Source of the DNA: Todiramphus chloris collaris
Lineage: Eukaryota; Chordata; Aves; Coraciiformes; Alcedinidae
Assembly (NCBI GenBank): GCA_025345505.1
Contig: JANVCC010000073.1
Location: 7,379,933-7,443,932, forward strand
Reading direction: 5' to 3'
Length of the DNA stretch: 64,000 bases
Shown here piece by piece: positions 1 through 12,392 of this stretch. The notes under the pieces were generated by a model. That model was not told the DNA's origin, searched no databases, and was given only the letters and a program-made list of their open reading frames with translations. Positions within the stretch are counted from its first letter, which is position 1. Each line of letters opens with the position of its first letter. A program made the translations under genes and the position numbers.

Positions 1-2264
1 TAAGTACATCAAAATAAATACATTTTTAGAGCTGGGTGTTATCAAGATACCATGTTGGCTGAATGGTAAATAGTGATGGATCAGTGCAGCACCCAGGGCA
101 TTCCCACAGTCAGCATCACTTTAATGCTGGCTCCAGAAACGTGCCCAAGCCTTTTTAGTGGGGTTGGATGCTGGTGAGAGAGAAACAGAAACCCTTTCCT
201 GACACCTGGCAGTCAGCACCACCTTGTCAGCTAAAAGGAGCTTGGACAGCTGATCCAGCCAAACCTGGCAGCCCACGTTTCCAGTGTACTTAATACGTGC
301 TTCATAGGCTTTGAGCAGAGCTTGGCATATGGGCAACAGTAAGGACTTGCTGCACTCTCTGTCGTTCCTCAGGAAAATTTTGTATCTTTAGATTGAAATA
401 CCAGATCTAGCGATAAATTCTGGGTATAAAAGCCTGTTGCTGTGTGTACAGCCTTATGGTGCCAATAAAGGAGTAAATAAAACAATTACACTATGTAATC
501 TCTAAATAATATCCTGCCTTCTCCTTTGAAGGAAACAGCCTAGTGGGAGAAATACTGGTGATAGAGCTAATCCTTTTTTCTTCCTTCCATGCCCCACTAG
601 TAACTACAAAGATGCAGTAGGAATGGATTCAGTTATTAACCTGTTTTATTGCTGTTCTTATTAAACATTCCTAATGGGGTTACAACTAGAGGCCGTTGTA
701 CTTAGACAAGAAGAAAGCAACTTCTTCTGACCGCTACCCATGTGTGTAATAAGTAATACAGTCTGCTATGCAGTTATTACAAGTAATAATAAATTGATGA
801 TACAAATAAGGAGACAAGATTGAGGGACTAGAGAGACAAAGCAATAAAATAGCAAGATTTTTTGTAATTTTAACCTTTCAGGAGCAGTAAAGCAGCTGAC
901 AGTCTACCCACTCCAATAACCTGAACCAGCACAATGATGATATAGCTGCGGAGAAACAAATCTCTAAGCCAGCAAAAGTGAAGCCATGACTAAAAGTTTG
1001 CCATAATTTTTCATAAGGCAGCCTGTGCTGCTTGTTAACAAGATGCGATTCCCAAATCTTTCCTTTTCCCTGGTAATCCTGCCCAGCAGGTTGTATTTGA
1101 TGGTAAGTCAGATCAGTGGAAGCCAATCCAACCTGCTTGTGGTTTGATTTATGTTTTATAGGAATTGACCTACCCAAAGTGCTAGGAAAACAATGTGCTT
1201 CTGCAGCCTCTGATAAAAAAAGATGTGATGGGGCTGATTATTCACCGCTTTTTCATTCATCTTCAACAAGTATTCATCTAGTGCAAACTCTGTCTGCTTA
1301 GTTGTCCTGGTTTGAGAGGTGATGCAACCAGACCCTTAAGTCTCTTCTGGAACTGAGCAACCAGCAGTGGTAGATGTTTATATCTTGAGTTCCTAATGCA
1401 CCCTGACAAGGGAGGTCACTGGATAGAGGTAGACAAAAATAAAATTAAAATTGAATAAAAACAACTGAAGCCCTGGGACAAAATTGCAGTGTTCTATTTT
1501 TATTTTTGAGACATCTGGGCTCACTGGGATTTTCTGAATGTCTCTCGCCAAAGTTGCATATTAAGTACCTTGAAAGCAAGTGATGCAGCACAGAAGGGAG
1601 TTGGCTACTCGCTGTGTACTGAGCAGAGATTTTTCATTTCATCCATCATTCACAACATGCTGCAGTACTTCCAGAACTTACTGAACTTACCTGATGTAGG
1701 GTGGAACAAGACCAAGAGCTCCATTTGCAACGTGTGTTCTGCTATCGCTCTGCCTCTGAACTGAATGCAAAAGGTGGTTTGTAATGGCTGTGTTTAGTAG
1801 CATGGTTACTTCTATAGGGTATTATGTGGCTGTGCACACTGCTTCTTGGGATACACAGAATTATCAGCTTGCGGGAGTTGTGAATTGGGTATCTATAAAT
1901 CACAAGGCTGACTTACACAGCAGACTCAAGGGGGCTTTTGCCTTTTGTTTTTTGTAGTTGTAGATTGCACTCTACCTGTAAGTACATCATTACAACTGCA
2001 CTTGGAAAAATACTGTCCAGCTTCTCTGTTTCCTGGAGTTTATCCCATCCATAGTGCCCATGTTGATGGATTTTTGGCTTTCCAGGTCACCCCACCTCTC
2101 GCTATCCACACAGTAGAGACCAGACTGCATAATCATTTACTCAGAGTGGCAGTAGAAAGATGGATCTGGGTGCTGGTTGACCAGCCTTGGGAGCTAGGGA
2201 TACATAATCTGATCTCTCAAAAGCCTTCCTGGTTCAGTGTCCATTGTGTAGACAGCATGCTCTA
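1..2264. other. unique non-coding stretch
   Basis: No gene, RNA or clear repeat is recognisable. Open frames up to about 106 codons exist on both strands (for example 878-1177 minus and 1945-2265 plus). They overlap one another, show no family motif and lack a convincing splice or start context, so I treat them as chance. A 14-bp match to the 5' end of the LTR family found elsewhere in the window lies at 1303-1316, without further similarity downstream. Confidence 0.6.
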
Positions 2265-2269
2265 GGGGT

Positions 2270-2400
2270 AGGCTTGTGTGTTGGTTTTTGGGTTTTTTTG
2301 GTTTGTTTCTGGTGTTTTGGGGTTTTGGGGTTTTTTTTTTTTGTTTTTTTGGGGGTTTTTTTGGTTTGCTTTTTGTGGGGTTTTTTTGTTTGTTTCCTTT
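2270..2400 (+). repeat. GT-rich low-complexity tract
   Basis: The plus strand is almost entirely G and T, with several GGGG or longer runs (2319-2322, 2327-2330, 2351-2355, 2377-2380) separated by long T runs. It lies directly upstream of a CR1 3' end. The opposite strand gives a lysine/threonine/proline-rich open frame that is only translated low complexity. Confidence 0.85.
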
Positions 2401-2429
2401 TAGTGGACAGATATTTAGGCGTTCTTTGT

Positions 2430-2498
2430 TCTTCTAAGTATGGTTGGACTTGGTGATCTAGGAGGTCCTTTCCAATCACAATTATTCTGTGATTCTGT
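2430..2498 (+). mobile_element. CR1 LINE 3'-end fragment
   Basis: The segment carries the diagnostic avian CR1 3' end: GGTTGGACTTGGTGATCT, then a GGTCCTTTCCAA-type block, ending in two copies of the ATTCTGTG octamer tail at about 2483-2498. Only the last 70 or so bases are recognisable, so this is a severely 5'-truncated insertion with no coding capacity. Its orientation is plus, opposite to the larger CR1 copy about 270 bp downstream. Confidence 0.85.
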
Positions 2499-2768
2499 CT
2501 TATGATTTAAAAAGCTGGAGATTTTAAAAAGCTTGAGACTTATGCTAGAATTCCAAGATGTTGATGAATTTGGCAGTGTACTGGCAGTGTCATCTTTCTC
2601 TCTATTTTCTGTAGACCGTTTAATTGCAGTTAATTAAAATTCCATAATCAAATCATTAAAATGGCTTTCATTTGTCTGCTTCTTAAGTGTGCTTCTGATC
2701 TTTGCTGTTGGCATGTATCAGTGTGTGTGGTCAGAGACATGTAATCATCTATAGCACCCAAAACCATA

Positions 2769-3238
2769 CAATCATAGAATAGCTTGGGTTGGAAGAGACC
2801 TTAAAAGGGCATCTAGTCCAACTCCCCCAGAGCAAGCAGGGACATCTTCAACTAGATCAGGTTGCTCAGAGCCCCATCCAACCTGACCTGGAATGTGTCC
2901 AGGGATGGAGCTTCTGCCACCTTTCTGGGCAACCTTTGCCCATGTCTCACCACCCTCAGTGTAAAGAATTTCACCCTTCTATCCAGTCTAAATCTCCCCT
3001 CTTTTAGATTGAAAACATCATTCCTTGTCCTGTCACAACAGGCCCTGCTAAAAAGTTTGTCCTCATCTTTCTTATAGGTCCCCTTTAAGTACTTCAAGGC
3101 CACAATAAGGTGTCCTCAGAGCCTTCTCTTCTCCAAGCTGAACAACCCCAACTCTCTCATCCTGGCCTCACAGCAGAGGGGTTCCAGCCCTCTTGTCATT
3201 TTTGTGGCATTCCCTGGACTCGCTCCAATAGGTCCAAT
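2769..3238 (-). mobile_element. 5'-truncated CR1 LINE copy
   Basis: Read on the minus strand this is a typical bird CR1 3' region. It runs from the end of ORF2/3' UTR down to the terminal GGTTGGACTAGATG-like block and a short octamer tail, which appears on the plus strand as ATCATAGAATAGCTTGGGTT at 2771. About 470 bp are retained. Open frames called within it (2789-3103, both strands) are shadows of the repeat. Known biology: CR1 elements are usually 5' truncated and lack long target duplications, and none is visible here. Confidence 0.93.
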
Positions 3239-4421
3239 CAAACCTTTTTTGATTTCCATCCTCAAGTCCTTTAAAAGTTTATGATCCCTAAGGAATATAA
3301 GGAAATCATGAAACGTGTGGGTATGGCTGGAAACATTTCAGCCTTTGAGCCAGTGGTATTTGGGTGATTTAAGTCATTTTGCATCTACCTTTTAGTAGTG
3401 AGTGAGCCAGACTGCAGGAAGTGTCAAGTGTAATTCCTGGTATCACAGGGCTTGGCTTTAGGGACTTAGGGTTTAAGCTTAAAACCTTTCAGATTCTTGG
3501 GATTTCCACCATTGCAGTCCCAATCATCCATAGGGGATGGGCAAAACAAACAGAAGAAAACTACTGCTCAGTGGCCTAGAAGAGAAAGCTCTGCCTGTGC
3601 CTGAGCAAGGCTTGCTGGTGCATGTCTCAGGCTGGATTAATTGATTTGGATATTCATATTTGTTGCTTGAGCCCACTGAACACCATGGGCATTACTTTTA
3701 ACTGCACCGTATGAAAGACCTTGAAAACAATTTACCTTTCTCTCACTGTGATATTCAGCCTGTACTGAGTTGTAGATCTTGCTTGCAGAGGAAGAGGTGA
3801 GGATTTGTACAGCCACGTGGCACCCTGGGCCTGCCCTGCCCTTCCAAGCACCTGAATCGTGACAGTTGTGGTGTGCACAAAGGTTTCCTTTCTCTTTTTT
3901 GTAAAGTAGATTGAGTTGCTGGTACAGAGAATAAGGAAATCACCATTTTGTCCGCAGAGTCACTTTTGGACCATGCTCAGGTACGACCTTGCAGTCGTGG
4001 AAGATGCTTACCCATGAAGCAGCAATGTGAGCCTCTGTAGTCTGCTCTCAGTCAGCAGTGCCCAGTGTCTGTGGGATCTAAATTACTGCCAGACAGAACT
4101 ACCTTCTGCTTAGTGGTTAAGTTTAGGAAAGAATCTACAAATGTTGATGTTTTGGGGGAGGACTATGAGGACTACAGACCACAAATCTGTTTTCTGTAGC
4201 ATCTTCTTGGGGGAGCCGTGGGGCCTGGTGGCTTGTGTCACAGACTAGTATCCATCATTTGTGTGGAGCACCTCTAAAAAGATAGCTGTGCAGCACCTGT
4301 ATCTTACTGCTGGAGCCATGTTTCTGTGTCTTAGTGTCTGACTGACTCTATATGCCACACTCCTCACCCATTTTGTGCTCACCCATGAGGACAGTGTCTG
4401 TAGCAACCCAAAGCTGCACAT
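3239..4421. other. unique non-coding stretch
   Basis: Between the CR1 copy and the first solo LTR I see no gene, RNA or recognisable repeat. The longest open frames are about 60 codons and unremarkable. Confidence 0.6.
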
Positions 4422-5149
4422 TGTCCTGGTTTGAGTTAGAACAGAACTAATTCTGTTCAGTGATTTTTACTTTGCAGCTCAGGCTCTTCTGTGTAACTGC
4501 ATTTTCTAAGTGAATGGTATATTTTTGCAGTGTCTGCTTCTGGAAGTAGTAACACTTGATGTTTAGAGTTACTCCCAAGGATTGGTGTGTGCAGAAAGGC
4601 TCTTACTTATACTTGCTCCTGTGCAGATCAAAGTCACTGCTAAGCCTTGTGTACCATGTTGGGGGGTGCAGAAACTAAAAGGCCGTGCCTGTGGAGAGGA
4701 AGGGCCAGGACAGGTGACCCCAAACTGACCAACAAAGGATTCCATCCCGTATGTGTCATATTCAGTATAAAGCTGAGGGATCACGAGGGTCAAGCCTCTT
4801 CTTCAGTGGCCGGTGTCCAGGGAGGACTCTGTCCATTCTGCCTTCAATCCTGATCCATACATTCCTGAATCTGGTTCCTGTCTGCCGCTGAGTTCAGTCT
4901 GGGACTTCCCCAGGGCTGCTCCACAGCATCAGTAGTGACAGTGATGTAATCGCAATCAGGAGGTTTGGGTTTGATATTGGTTTTGTATATATTTCATTTT
5001 ATTATTAGTATTGTCATTAAAGCCGTTTAGTTTTCCAAGCCATAAGTCTCTCTCTCTCTCCCCGTTCTTTTCCCCTTTGAGAAGGGAGAGGGGTTAACAG
5101 AGAACATCTGTCATTTGTCTAGTGGCCAGCTCAGCCCTAATCCTTGACA
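4422..5149 (+). mobile_element. solo LTR, copy 1 (endogenous retrovirus)
   Basis: The segment starts TGTCCTGGTTTGAG, ends CCTTGACA, and aligns along its length with the LTRs at 21215-22026 (inverted) and 51251-52036. A TATA-like GTATATATTT lies near 4986 and an ATTAAA poly(A) signal at 5016-5021, placing a U3-R-U5 order on the plus strand. No gag, pol or env flanks it, so it is a solo LTR. It is the most diverged of the three copies, with small indels. Its CT tract at about 5047-5060 is longer than in the other two. I do not find a matching target duplication: the left flank is CACAT and the right flank AATGA. Short open frames inside are LTR shadows. Confidence 0.92.
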
Positions 5150-8100
5150 AATGAGCAGCAAGGAAGTTACTTCAGGAGTAATTTTATGGCAACTTCATTT
5201 CTCTGCTTGCTCTTCCTGTGCCTTGTGAGATTAAAGTCAAACTTAAAAGAATCATTTTCCAAAATAGGAAGCAAACAATGATTTAGCAAGTCCATTCACC
5301 ATCATTCACCATTCAGACCTCGGACAATGGCAGCATTATGTCACTGTCTTAACAGTGAATGTTGCCTCTAAATTTGTACATTCTAAGGAAGGAAAGTGAA
5401 GCAGCTTTTTTTTCTGACAAAAGAAAGGCTGGTTGTCTTTGATATCATAGATAAATGCTTGGATAGTTACTTTTTAATTGCTTTATTGCCAGAACTTTTC
5501 AATGAAGACATAAAAGGGGAAAAAAATGATCAGCCTAATTGCCTCAAGATGGATATGTAATGCATAAATCTCTTGTTTAATGGATCTAGTAATAGACCAC
5601 CTGTTTCAGTTGCCTTTTCCCATTCAGAATATGAATGAATGCTTCTCTCGGATGTTCACAAAAAGAAAACACAATTGCACCATCAAACACTCCGTGATTT
5701 TTCTTTTTACTTTTTTCTTTGAGATTTGTTCATTCTTGTTCTGTTTATCAGCCCATCCTGGTACATTTAACCTTGGGGAAAATAAAACTGTTTGGTATGA
5801 TGTGTGAAGCTTCATGTAGATTTGTTGTCCAGTTGTGTTTTAAATGAGACTAGAGAGACACGCACATTAATAAAACATTGACCAATGTCCAGAGAGGCCT
5901 GAGTTGCAGGTAGTCCTTCGTGATGTGGTTCCCACATATTCCCCAGCCTGGGTTCCACTCCCCTTGGCCCCCAAGATCTGTCTTCTAGCACTACTTAACT
6001 CTGGCAGGTTTCAGTGCAGTGAGAGTGTTTGAACTCCACAGCCTGTCTTGTGAGTCCACACAAACAGTGGGTTGGACCTTTTCCTTTTGGTAGCCATGGG
6101 GGCATCCTGAGCCAGTTCTAGAGGCAGTAAATTTTAGTGAGTGGAAAACTTTGCTTTTCCTCTTGCAGTGCTGTTGTTTGTTGGGGGGGGGAAGCGGAGG
6201 CAGTGCTTGTTTTTTCATTTGTTTGGGTTTTTTTCCTGAAGGATAGTTTATTTAAGCTGTCACATTTGTGAACAGCTGGAAGTGCATGCATTGCCAGTTA
6301 CCATGTCCTGCTAATGCAGGTAACTGTCTAAGGCATGCTACCTTAGGAGCAGCCTAATACTGAGGTTGGGTCCTGCTGCTCTATGTCCTGGTGTGAGCGT
6401 TTTGAGCACATCAGGAAAAGCTCTGTGCAGCTCCCCTGTGTTCCAACCATGTGTATTTCCTTTGTGAAAAGAGATTCCAGGGACCTCTTTTCAAAGCTCA
6501 GCCCCACAACAGTAGAACTTTGAGACTTGAGACCATCTTGTATCCAGAGATTTCCTGAGTCCCAGTCAGTGAGGACTTGAATGTGAAGTAGTCTAGCAGT
6601 CATTAAAATCGTGATAAACAAAGAAGGTGGAAAGGGAACAAATGAACGCTCATTTAGCAAAAAATCAAGATGTCAAGTCTGAAATGAAGCAAGCCATCAG
6701 GGGATGTAAAGATTTTTATTTATTTATTTTTACACACCCATGCAAGGAACCTGGGTAATAAATAACATGAAAGAGAATGGCACATTTATGGACTTAAATT
6801 CAACCTAGTCAGTAGAACAGAAATGTGGTGGGAATGATTTGCATGATGGGGGTGTAAATATCCATGTTTATAACCTATTTAAGAGCAGATGAGGGGAGGA
6901 GGATCTGTTTGTCAGAAGTGGCATTTGCTGCTTCTGAGAACCTAGAATCAGTTTCTGATGGATGTGTATCGATTGGTGCTGTAGCAGTGAAAGAGCAGGG
7001 TGAGGAATGGGCTGGTGTCTCTGCAGACTGCAGTTTTGCAGTGGGGAAGAGGATGACCTGTTGTGAAGCCTTCCTCTATTAGCTAGGGGCTGGGGGAGCT
7101 GTTCCGTTGCGTTGCGTTTCATTCCTGTCGCGCCAAGCTGGAAATCACACTTTGTCAGCAATAAAACATCCCCCTAAAGTACTCCATCCTTAGCAGGGGA
7201 TTTATATGTTAGCTTCATTCTCAGCGGCAAAGAGGAATGGAGCAGAGCACTAAAGGCTAGCTGAGTTGAAGTAGACATAGAAGGCCTATGATTTGGCAAT
7301 TTTGTTTCCACAATGAAATATATATAAAGCATAATGAAAAAACCCCTTCTAAACATGAGCAATACTGCATGATATCAGCTTTATTTGTCACTGATGCTAT
7401 CATAGCGTTGTGGTGGCAGTGTTTCATCTTGTACCATAGTCTCTGCTGCCATACCCAGCCCTCTACTCCCACTGCCCAGAGAGCTTGATTTAGGGTAAAT
7501 CTCCGTAGTATTGGTCTGGTTGTCATGCGACAGTTGGATGGTGTCAGCAATCACCAGCTCTTTTCAGTAGCTGATATTCCCCTTCCCTGTGAGTCTCAGC
7601 TACGCAGAACCATCCAGTGGTATTTTGTGCTTACTCTGCTCTGACAAGAGAACTTAGATTTTCAGGGGCAGGGGATGCAAAAAAGAAAAGAGAGCTCTCT
7701 GTCCCTGCCCTTCCAAAACTGTAATCATCCAAATGGTTAATAGCACTGGGATGCTTTCCTGCACTGAGAAATTGTTTTTATATAAATTTTGTTGAAAAGT
7801 TTCAATTGTACTGCCTGTGAAAAAATGACTAAATACAGCTTGGAAGGAGCCACATTCAGTGTTGACAAAAATGGTGTCACAAATCAGTTTGTAGGACATA
7901 AAAATTATGGGTAAGAATTGAGAAAAGTTAGATAACACCTTAATAAAACCCTTCTAAGCCAATAGTGAAGAAGGCTTTGCTCCTGAGTTCACACTGAAAT
8001 GGAGACAGTACATTACTTAGTAACATAGGTGTTCCAGACAACAGGCATTTCAGTACAGCTAAATTAGTCATGCCTGTAAGAGTACAAGCTATAAAAAAGA

Positions 8101-10904
8101 TGAGGGAGCTTGGCCAGTGCTTTTGGAATGCTACTGTGGCCAGAAGGACTAATCCAGTCTTTAGACTGTACACTCAGGTAGAACTGGAACAGTGGTATTT
8201 CCTTATCTGGCATCTTGATGGCATCCTCATAGCAATACAGTTTTAAGGTCTGGCTGTTGGCACTTCAGGGTAGATGAGTGTACAGAGGGCAATCAAGAGA
8301 AACCTATAAAAAGGGCTAAAGAACTGGGAAGAGTAAAAGAACTAGGAACCCTGTCTGCTATGTTCAACACAGTGCCACGTAACTTAGTCTGTGGGTTGTA
8401 TACAGAGGGAATTGAGAGTTGGTGATGGAGAGCTCTTGTATCTATTAAGTTGAAGTGTAAAACAAGATTTGATTACTGTATGTTGACGCTAGATGAGTGT
8501 ACGCTAGACTTTCAGCATATGCTTTTACCAGAGAAGACAATAAAGCAGTGCAGCAATTCATCAGCCTCTGGCTCTCCATCAGCATTGAGTCTAAAGTCAA
8601 GAATTGAGCTTTGCCTAATCCAAGATACACTGCGGTCTGAATTCCTCCTGTGGCCTGTGTAAGGAGAGATCCGTGGGCCCTCTGCCCCTGTCGTCTCCAA
8701 AGAAGCTGGATGCCCAATGTTGAGCTCTTGAGCCCTGAGGTATATTAAATTACTTCATTTTCAGAATGTGTTGAGCATCTATAGTCCTTTCAAAGTCAAC
8801 AGGATCTGGGCCTCAGTACATAGCCAGAGTGAAATTGCTGGTCTAAAATTATTAATTCTGTGGGAATGCTCCATTATTTACAAGTGCACTCTGTAGAGGA
8901 ACAGTACATGAGATAAAGTAGCTTAATTTGGGCTAAAATGTCCTGTTCCTACTAACTGGTCAAACCAGATTATGTTTGAGATACAGACCCCAGAGACCAA
9001 GTGATTGTCTTGCTCCGGAACAAAACAGAGCTCATATGCCGTAGGATGCTGACCCCAAAATGTTTCCTTGTCTTCCAGTTTTGTTTGCTGCAAGCTAACT
9101 TGTAATAGCTGGAAATCTGGGAGGTGTAGCTGCATGGCAAAGGTGTAATTTAATAAGTGTTTATTTATTTTTATTGAAAGAGTCACGCTAGTGCACTCTT
9201 GGCTACATAGTTATGCTATTGTAAAGGTGTCTTGTATTTCAAGATTGTTCCTTGTCCTTAGCGTTGAATGTCTGGGCTTGTACATGAAGATTCTGAGGTA
9301 ACATATAGTTTTAATAACCCCCTTTGCTGGCTTCTGTTTACACAAAACAAATATCAGATTATACTTGCTTTTTATGTGCTGACTCTATTTCTGTTTTTAT
9401 TTCTCTATAAATAAAGAGCTAAGCTCTAGTTACATATGCCTAAATGCCTGCAAAGAGGGATTTGATTCCAGTAGATGTTGTTGTAATGCAGTTAGGTCTG
9501 ATTTTCTGCTAGCAAATTCCATTTTGAATCATTTTAATGTAGGAGAGGAAAATAGACTGTGAAAGTTAGCTCTTTCCAGTGTTCAGAATAATCTGCTTTT
9601 TTTCTTCCATTCTGTATCTTATGAGGGAAGGAGTCTGAAAAGAAAAATATTTTGAGCTATTCCCAAGGAAATGTAAGTGCACGGTCTGATTCTGCCTCTT
9701 ATAGGAAAAAAAAGTAATATATAAATCTTGTGGTTTGCCTGGGAGTCTATAAAGCCTTATCCTGTTTAGTAAACCTCAAGCTTGGTCTGTATTACCTGAA
9801 AGATGAGTTCATAAATAGCTCTACCGGGAATGGATATGTTCATTGTACCTGATGGTTTTACCATTGTCTGCAGCTTCAGGTGCTGAGATACCCTGATAAA
9901 ATGAAAACAGATGCTTATAGATTTTTACCTGCTTTATCCTCATTTAGTTCCTTGACTTTTAACTATTGCATTTTAGGCTGTGGCTTTTTTAAACATCTAG
10001 TAGTATTATCAGTCTTTCATGTCTCTGGGGGCAATATGCTTTCTCCCCATTTCTCAGAGGTAAAGAGCCACATTTTCAAAGGTATGGCAAACTGCCAGGG
10101 AAATCATTAAATCTGGACCCAGGACTGTTAATGACCCAGTTTTCTTGGCATCAAGTGAACTTTGCCCAAGGCGAGTTGCTGCTTTTCCAGCCGCTTCCTG
10201 ACATTCCCATCCGTTGGAGAAAATAATGCAAACTCGAGCAGAGCCATTGCCTTATTCAGCCAGCTTGTCCCTTTGCTGTCATTGGGTATTCAGACAACAG
10301 GGATGATGCGCTATGACCAAGTTGTCGTTGCTAAGAATAAATGAGAGCAATCATGCTCTTATGTAGACCCAGAACACCCTACATCCATTACTGTATTGGC
10401 CATGATTTGTATGATTTAATGGAATTCTCCCAGCCCAAAAAAGAAAGAACCAGTGATGAGGAATTAAAGTTTAATAATTGCATACAATCAAATGTTTAAG
10501 TCTTGAAAGGGGTTTCATTTAAATATAACCTGCAACTCCAACCATAAAGACAATGACTAGTCAGCCAGTGTTCTTCAGGGACCTTCATAACTGTAGTTCT
10601 GTTCACTTCTTTTAGTGTGACTCTCTGTTTGCATGTATTAGTTGTCAACATTTTCACATGCTGCTCAGAGAATAAGCAGGCTTTGATTCACATGAAGAAT
10701 TCATAATGCTAGCATTAAAACATCTAGATGTCTCAAAAAATCATGATGATGTTTTAAAAGTTGTGAAAATGATGGGTTTGGGGGATTTGTCCTTTTCCAG
10801 GGACTCCAAAAAGCGCTCTGCACATGGTCTTTGTGGTATAGTTTATTCTGGGATGAACAGCCTATAAAAGGTAGTGAAATGAGAATGATGTAACAGCAGG
10901 AGAG
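5150..10904. other. unique non-coding stretch
   Basis: Mostly single-copy-looking DNA without any recognisable gene. Small simple-sequence tracts occur (a G9 run near 6182-6192 and a TTTA tract near 6716-6729). A very weak MIR-like resemblance exists at about 10040-10135. Open frames up to about 105 codons (6343-6660 minus) and the overlapping opposite-strand pairs look like chance. Confidence 0.6.
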
Positions 10905-11150
10905 AAGGCAAAAGATTTGAGGAGATACAATAAGAAGTGGGGCAGGGGTTGGAGCAAAGGAAGGAAAAAGCTGTCTGGGGGGAAAAGAAAAAAAGAAATT
11001 GCAGAAAGACAGGAGGAGAGAAACAGAACACTACAGAAAGAGTTGGCACCTATCAGTGAGACAAGAAAAAAAGAAGAAAGAAAAATGAAAAGGTCCTGGT
11101 GGAGAAGGAGGGATTTAAAAAAAAAAAAAAAAGAAAGAAAGAAATTAAAA
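10905..11150 (+). repeat. purine-rich low-complexity block
   Basis: The plus strand is dominated by A and G over roughly 240 bp. It ends in an A run at about 11117-11132 followed by GAAA repeats. A 91-codon Lys/Arg/Glu-rich frame (10917-11192) is simply translated polypurine DNA. Uninterrupted purine sub-runs could support triplex (H-DNA) formation, but that is inference. Confidence 0.85.
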
Positions 11151-12322
11151 ATTTTCTCTACCTACCGTCCAGGCCCAGGAGAGCTGTCCTAAAAATGAGG
11201 TTCATAAATAGCATACGTCACTTCCCCTGGCCGTTTGCTCAGACGGGTATGTTTTATTAAAGTCTGAATAATTTCCTACAATTACATTCAGACACTGGCA
11301 TCTGCGCTTGCCTCTCCCTGAAACCTCGCAGGGTCGCTTTGAAGCTCACCGTGAACCCTGACTTTTCTGTTACATATTTATTGGCAAGTGTGTGTGACTC
11401 AGTTCATCTGTACCGGACGTATGTAAAGAGATGAGCCTATACATACGTGTGTATCTTCAGGAATGCGGAAAGCTGTGCACCAAGGAGGGCAGCAAGTGTT
11501 TGTATGGCTGGGTTACGTAACTCTCTTCCTAATGAGCACGGATTCTCTCTCCAGTTCTTTGCCTGGAATCATGCAGTATTATAGTTATCGTTGATTATTG
11601 CCTGTGAAGTCGAGCATATGGTCCTAAAAAGGTTCTAAATGATTTTGTTTTCCATTTTATTGTTCTCCATCTGATACATACAACCAGGCAACAGAAGGCA
11701 CTTGATTCTCTTCAGCAGTCCCTTGTGCACAACACTGAAAGAATTCAAAGCAGTGCATATTTTAGCTGTCCTTTAGAGATGAATTGTTGCTGTTTATGCT
11801 TCATGCAGAAGCTTGGAAACAGATTTCTGCTTAGATATGATCTTTTGCTTGCAAATAAGTATTTAAAACTACAATTACACAAGATTTATAACTAAATTAT
11901 TTTCCATTCGCTTAAATCTGAGGTGATTTTGAATTGGCTATCAACAATAAATCTGAAGTGAATGAGGGAGACACTAGGAACTTGGCTTCTTAAACATTTC
12001 AGAAACATCTCTTGGCTGGAGAAAAAAGTCAAGATTTTAGAGTGAGAAATGTCTTTCTAAGTGGTCATGCCCACAGCCCTGGAAAACGTTTTGCCTTAAG
12101 GGCTTGTGAAACTCTGTTAGCTGCTATCCTCACCTTGATTTAGGCTGAGAGTTGAGTGTTAGAGGTGAAATATTGGCCCTGGAGAAGTTAATGATGAAGC
12201 TGGTACTAATGAAAATAACATTTTACTCCGCTGTCTGCGCATCCCTAGGGACAACTGAGCAACGGCATTCTGCTTTTGAGCAGATAGTAAGTTGACATAC
12301 ACAGCCTGAGACCTGGTCAGTG
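11151..12322. other. unique non-coding stretch
   Basis: No gene is seen. The first half (about 11190-11560) has more CpGs than its surroundings and a texture suggestive of a conserved non-coding element, but no homology can be tested here. Confidence 0.55.
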
Positions 12323-12392
12323 TCACACATGTATGTGATATGTATATGATATGTGATATGTATATGACACATGCATGTATCATATATGTACG
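12323..12392 (+). repeat. alternating purine-pyrimidine repeat with 18-bp period
   Basis: A run of TG, TA and CA steps contains a direct duplication: ATGTGATATGTATATGA occurs at 12333-12349 and again at 12351-12367. Much of the stretch is near-alternating purine-pyrimidine, a composition associated with Z-DNA or slippage. Confidence 0.85.

Noticed and set aside
2234..2479. Lys/Thr/Pro-rich minus-strand frame
   Set aside because: It is the complement of a GT low-complexity tract and a CR1 tail.
10917..11192. Lys/Arg/Glu-rich open frame that resembles a coiled coil or nuclear protein
   Set aside because: It is a translation of a low-complexity purine tract ending in poly(A) and GAAA repeats.
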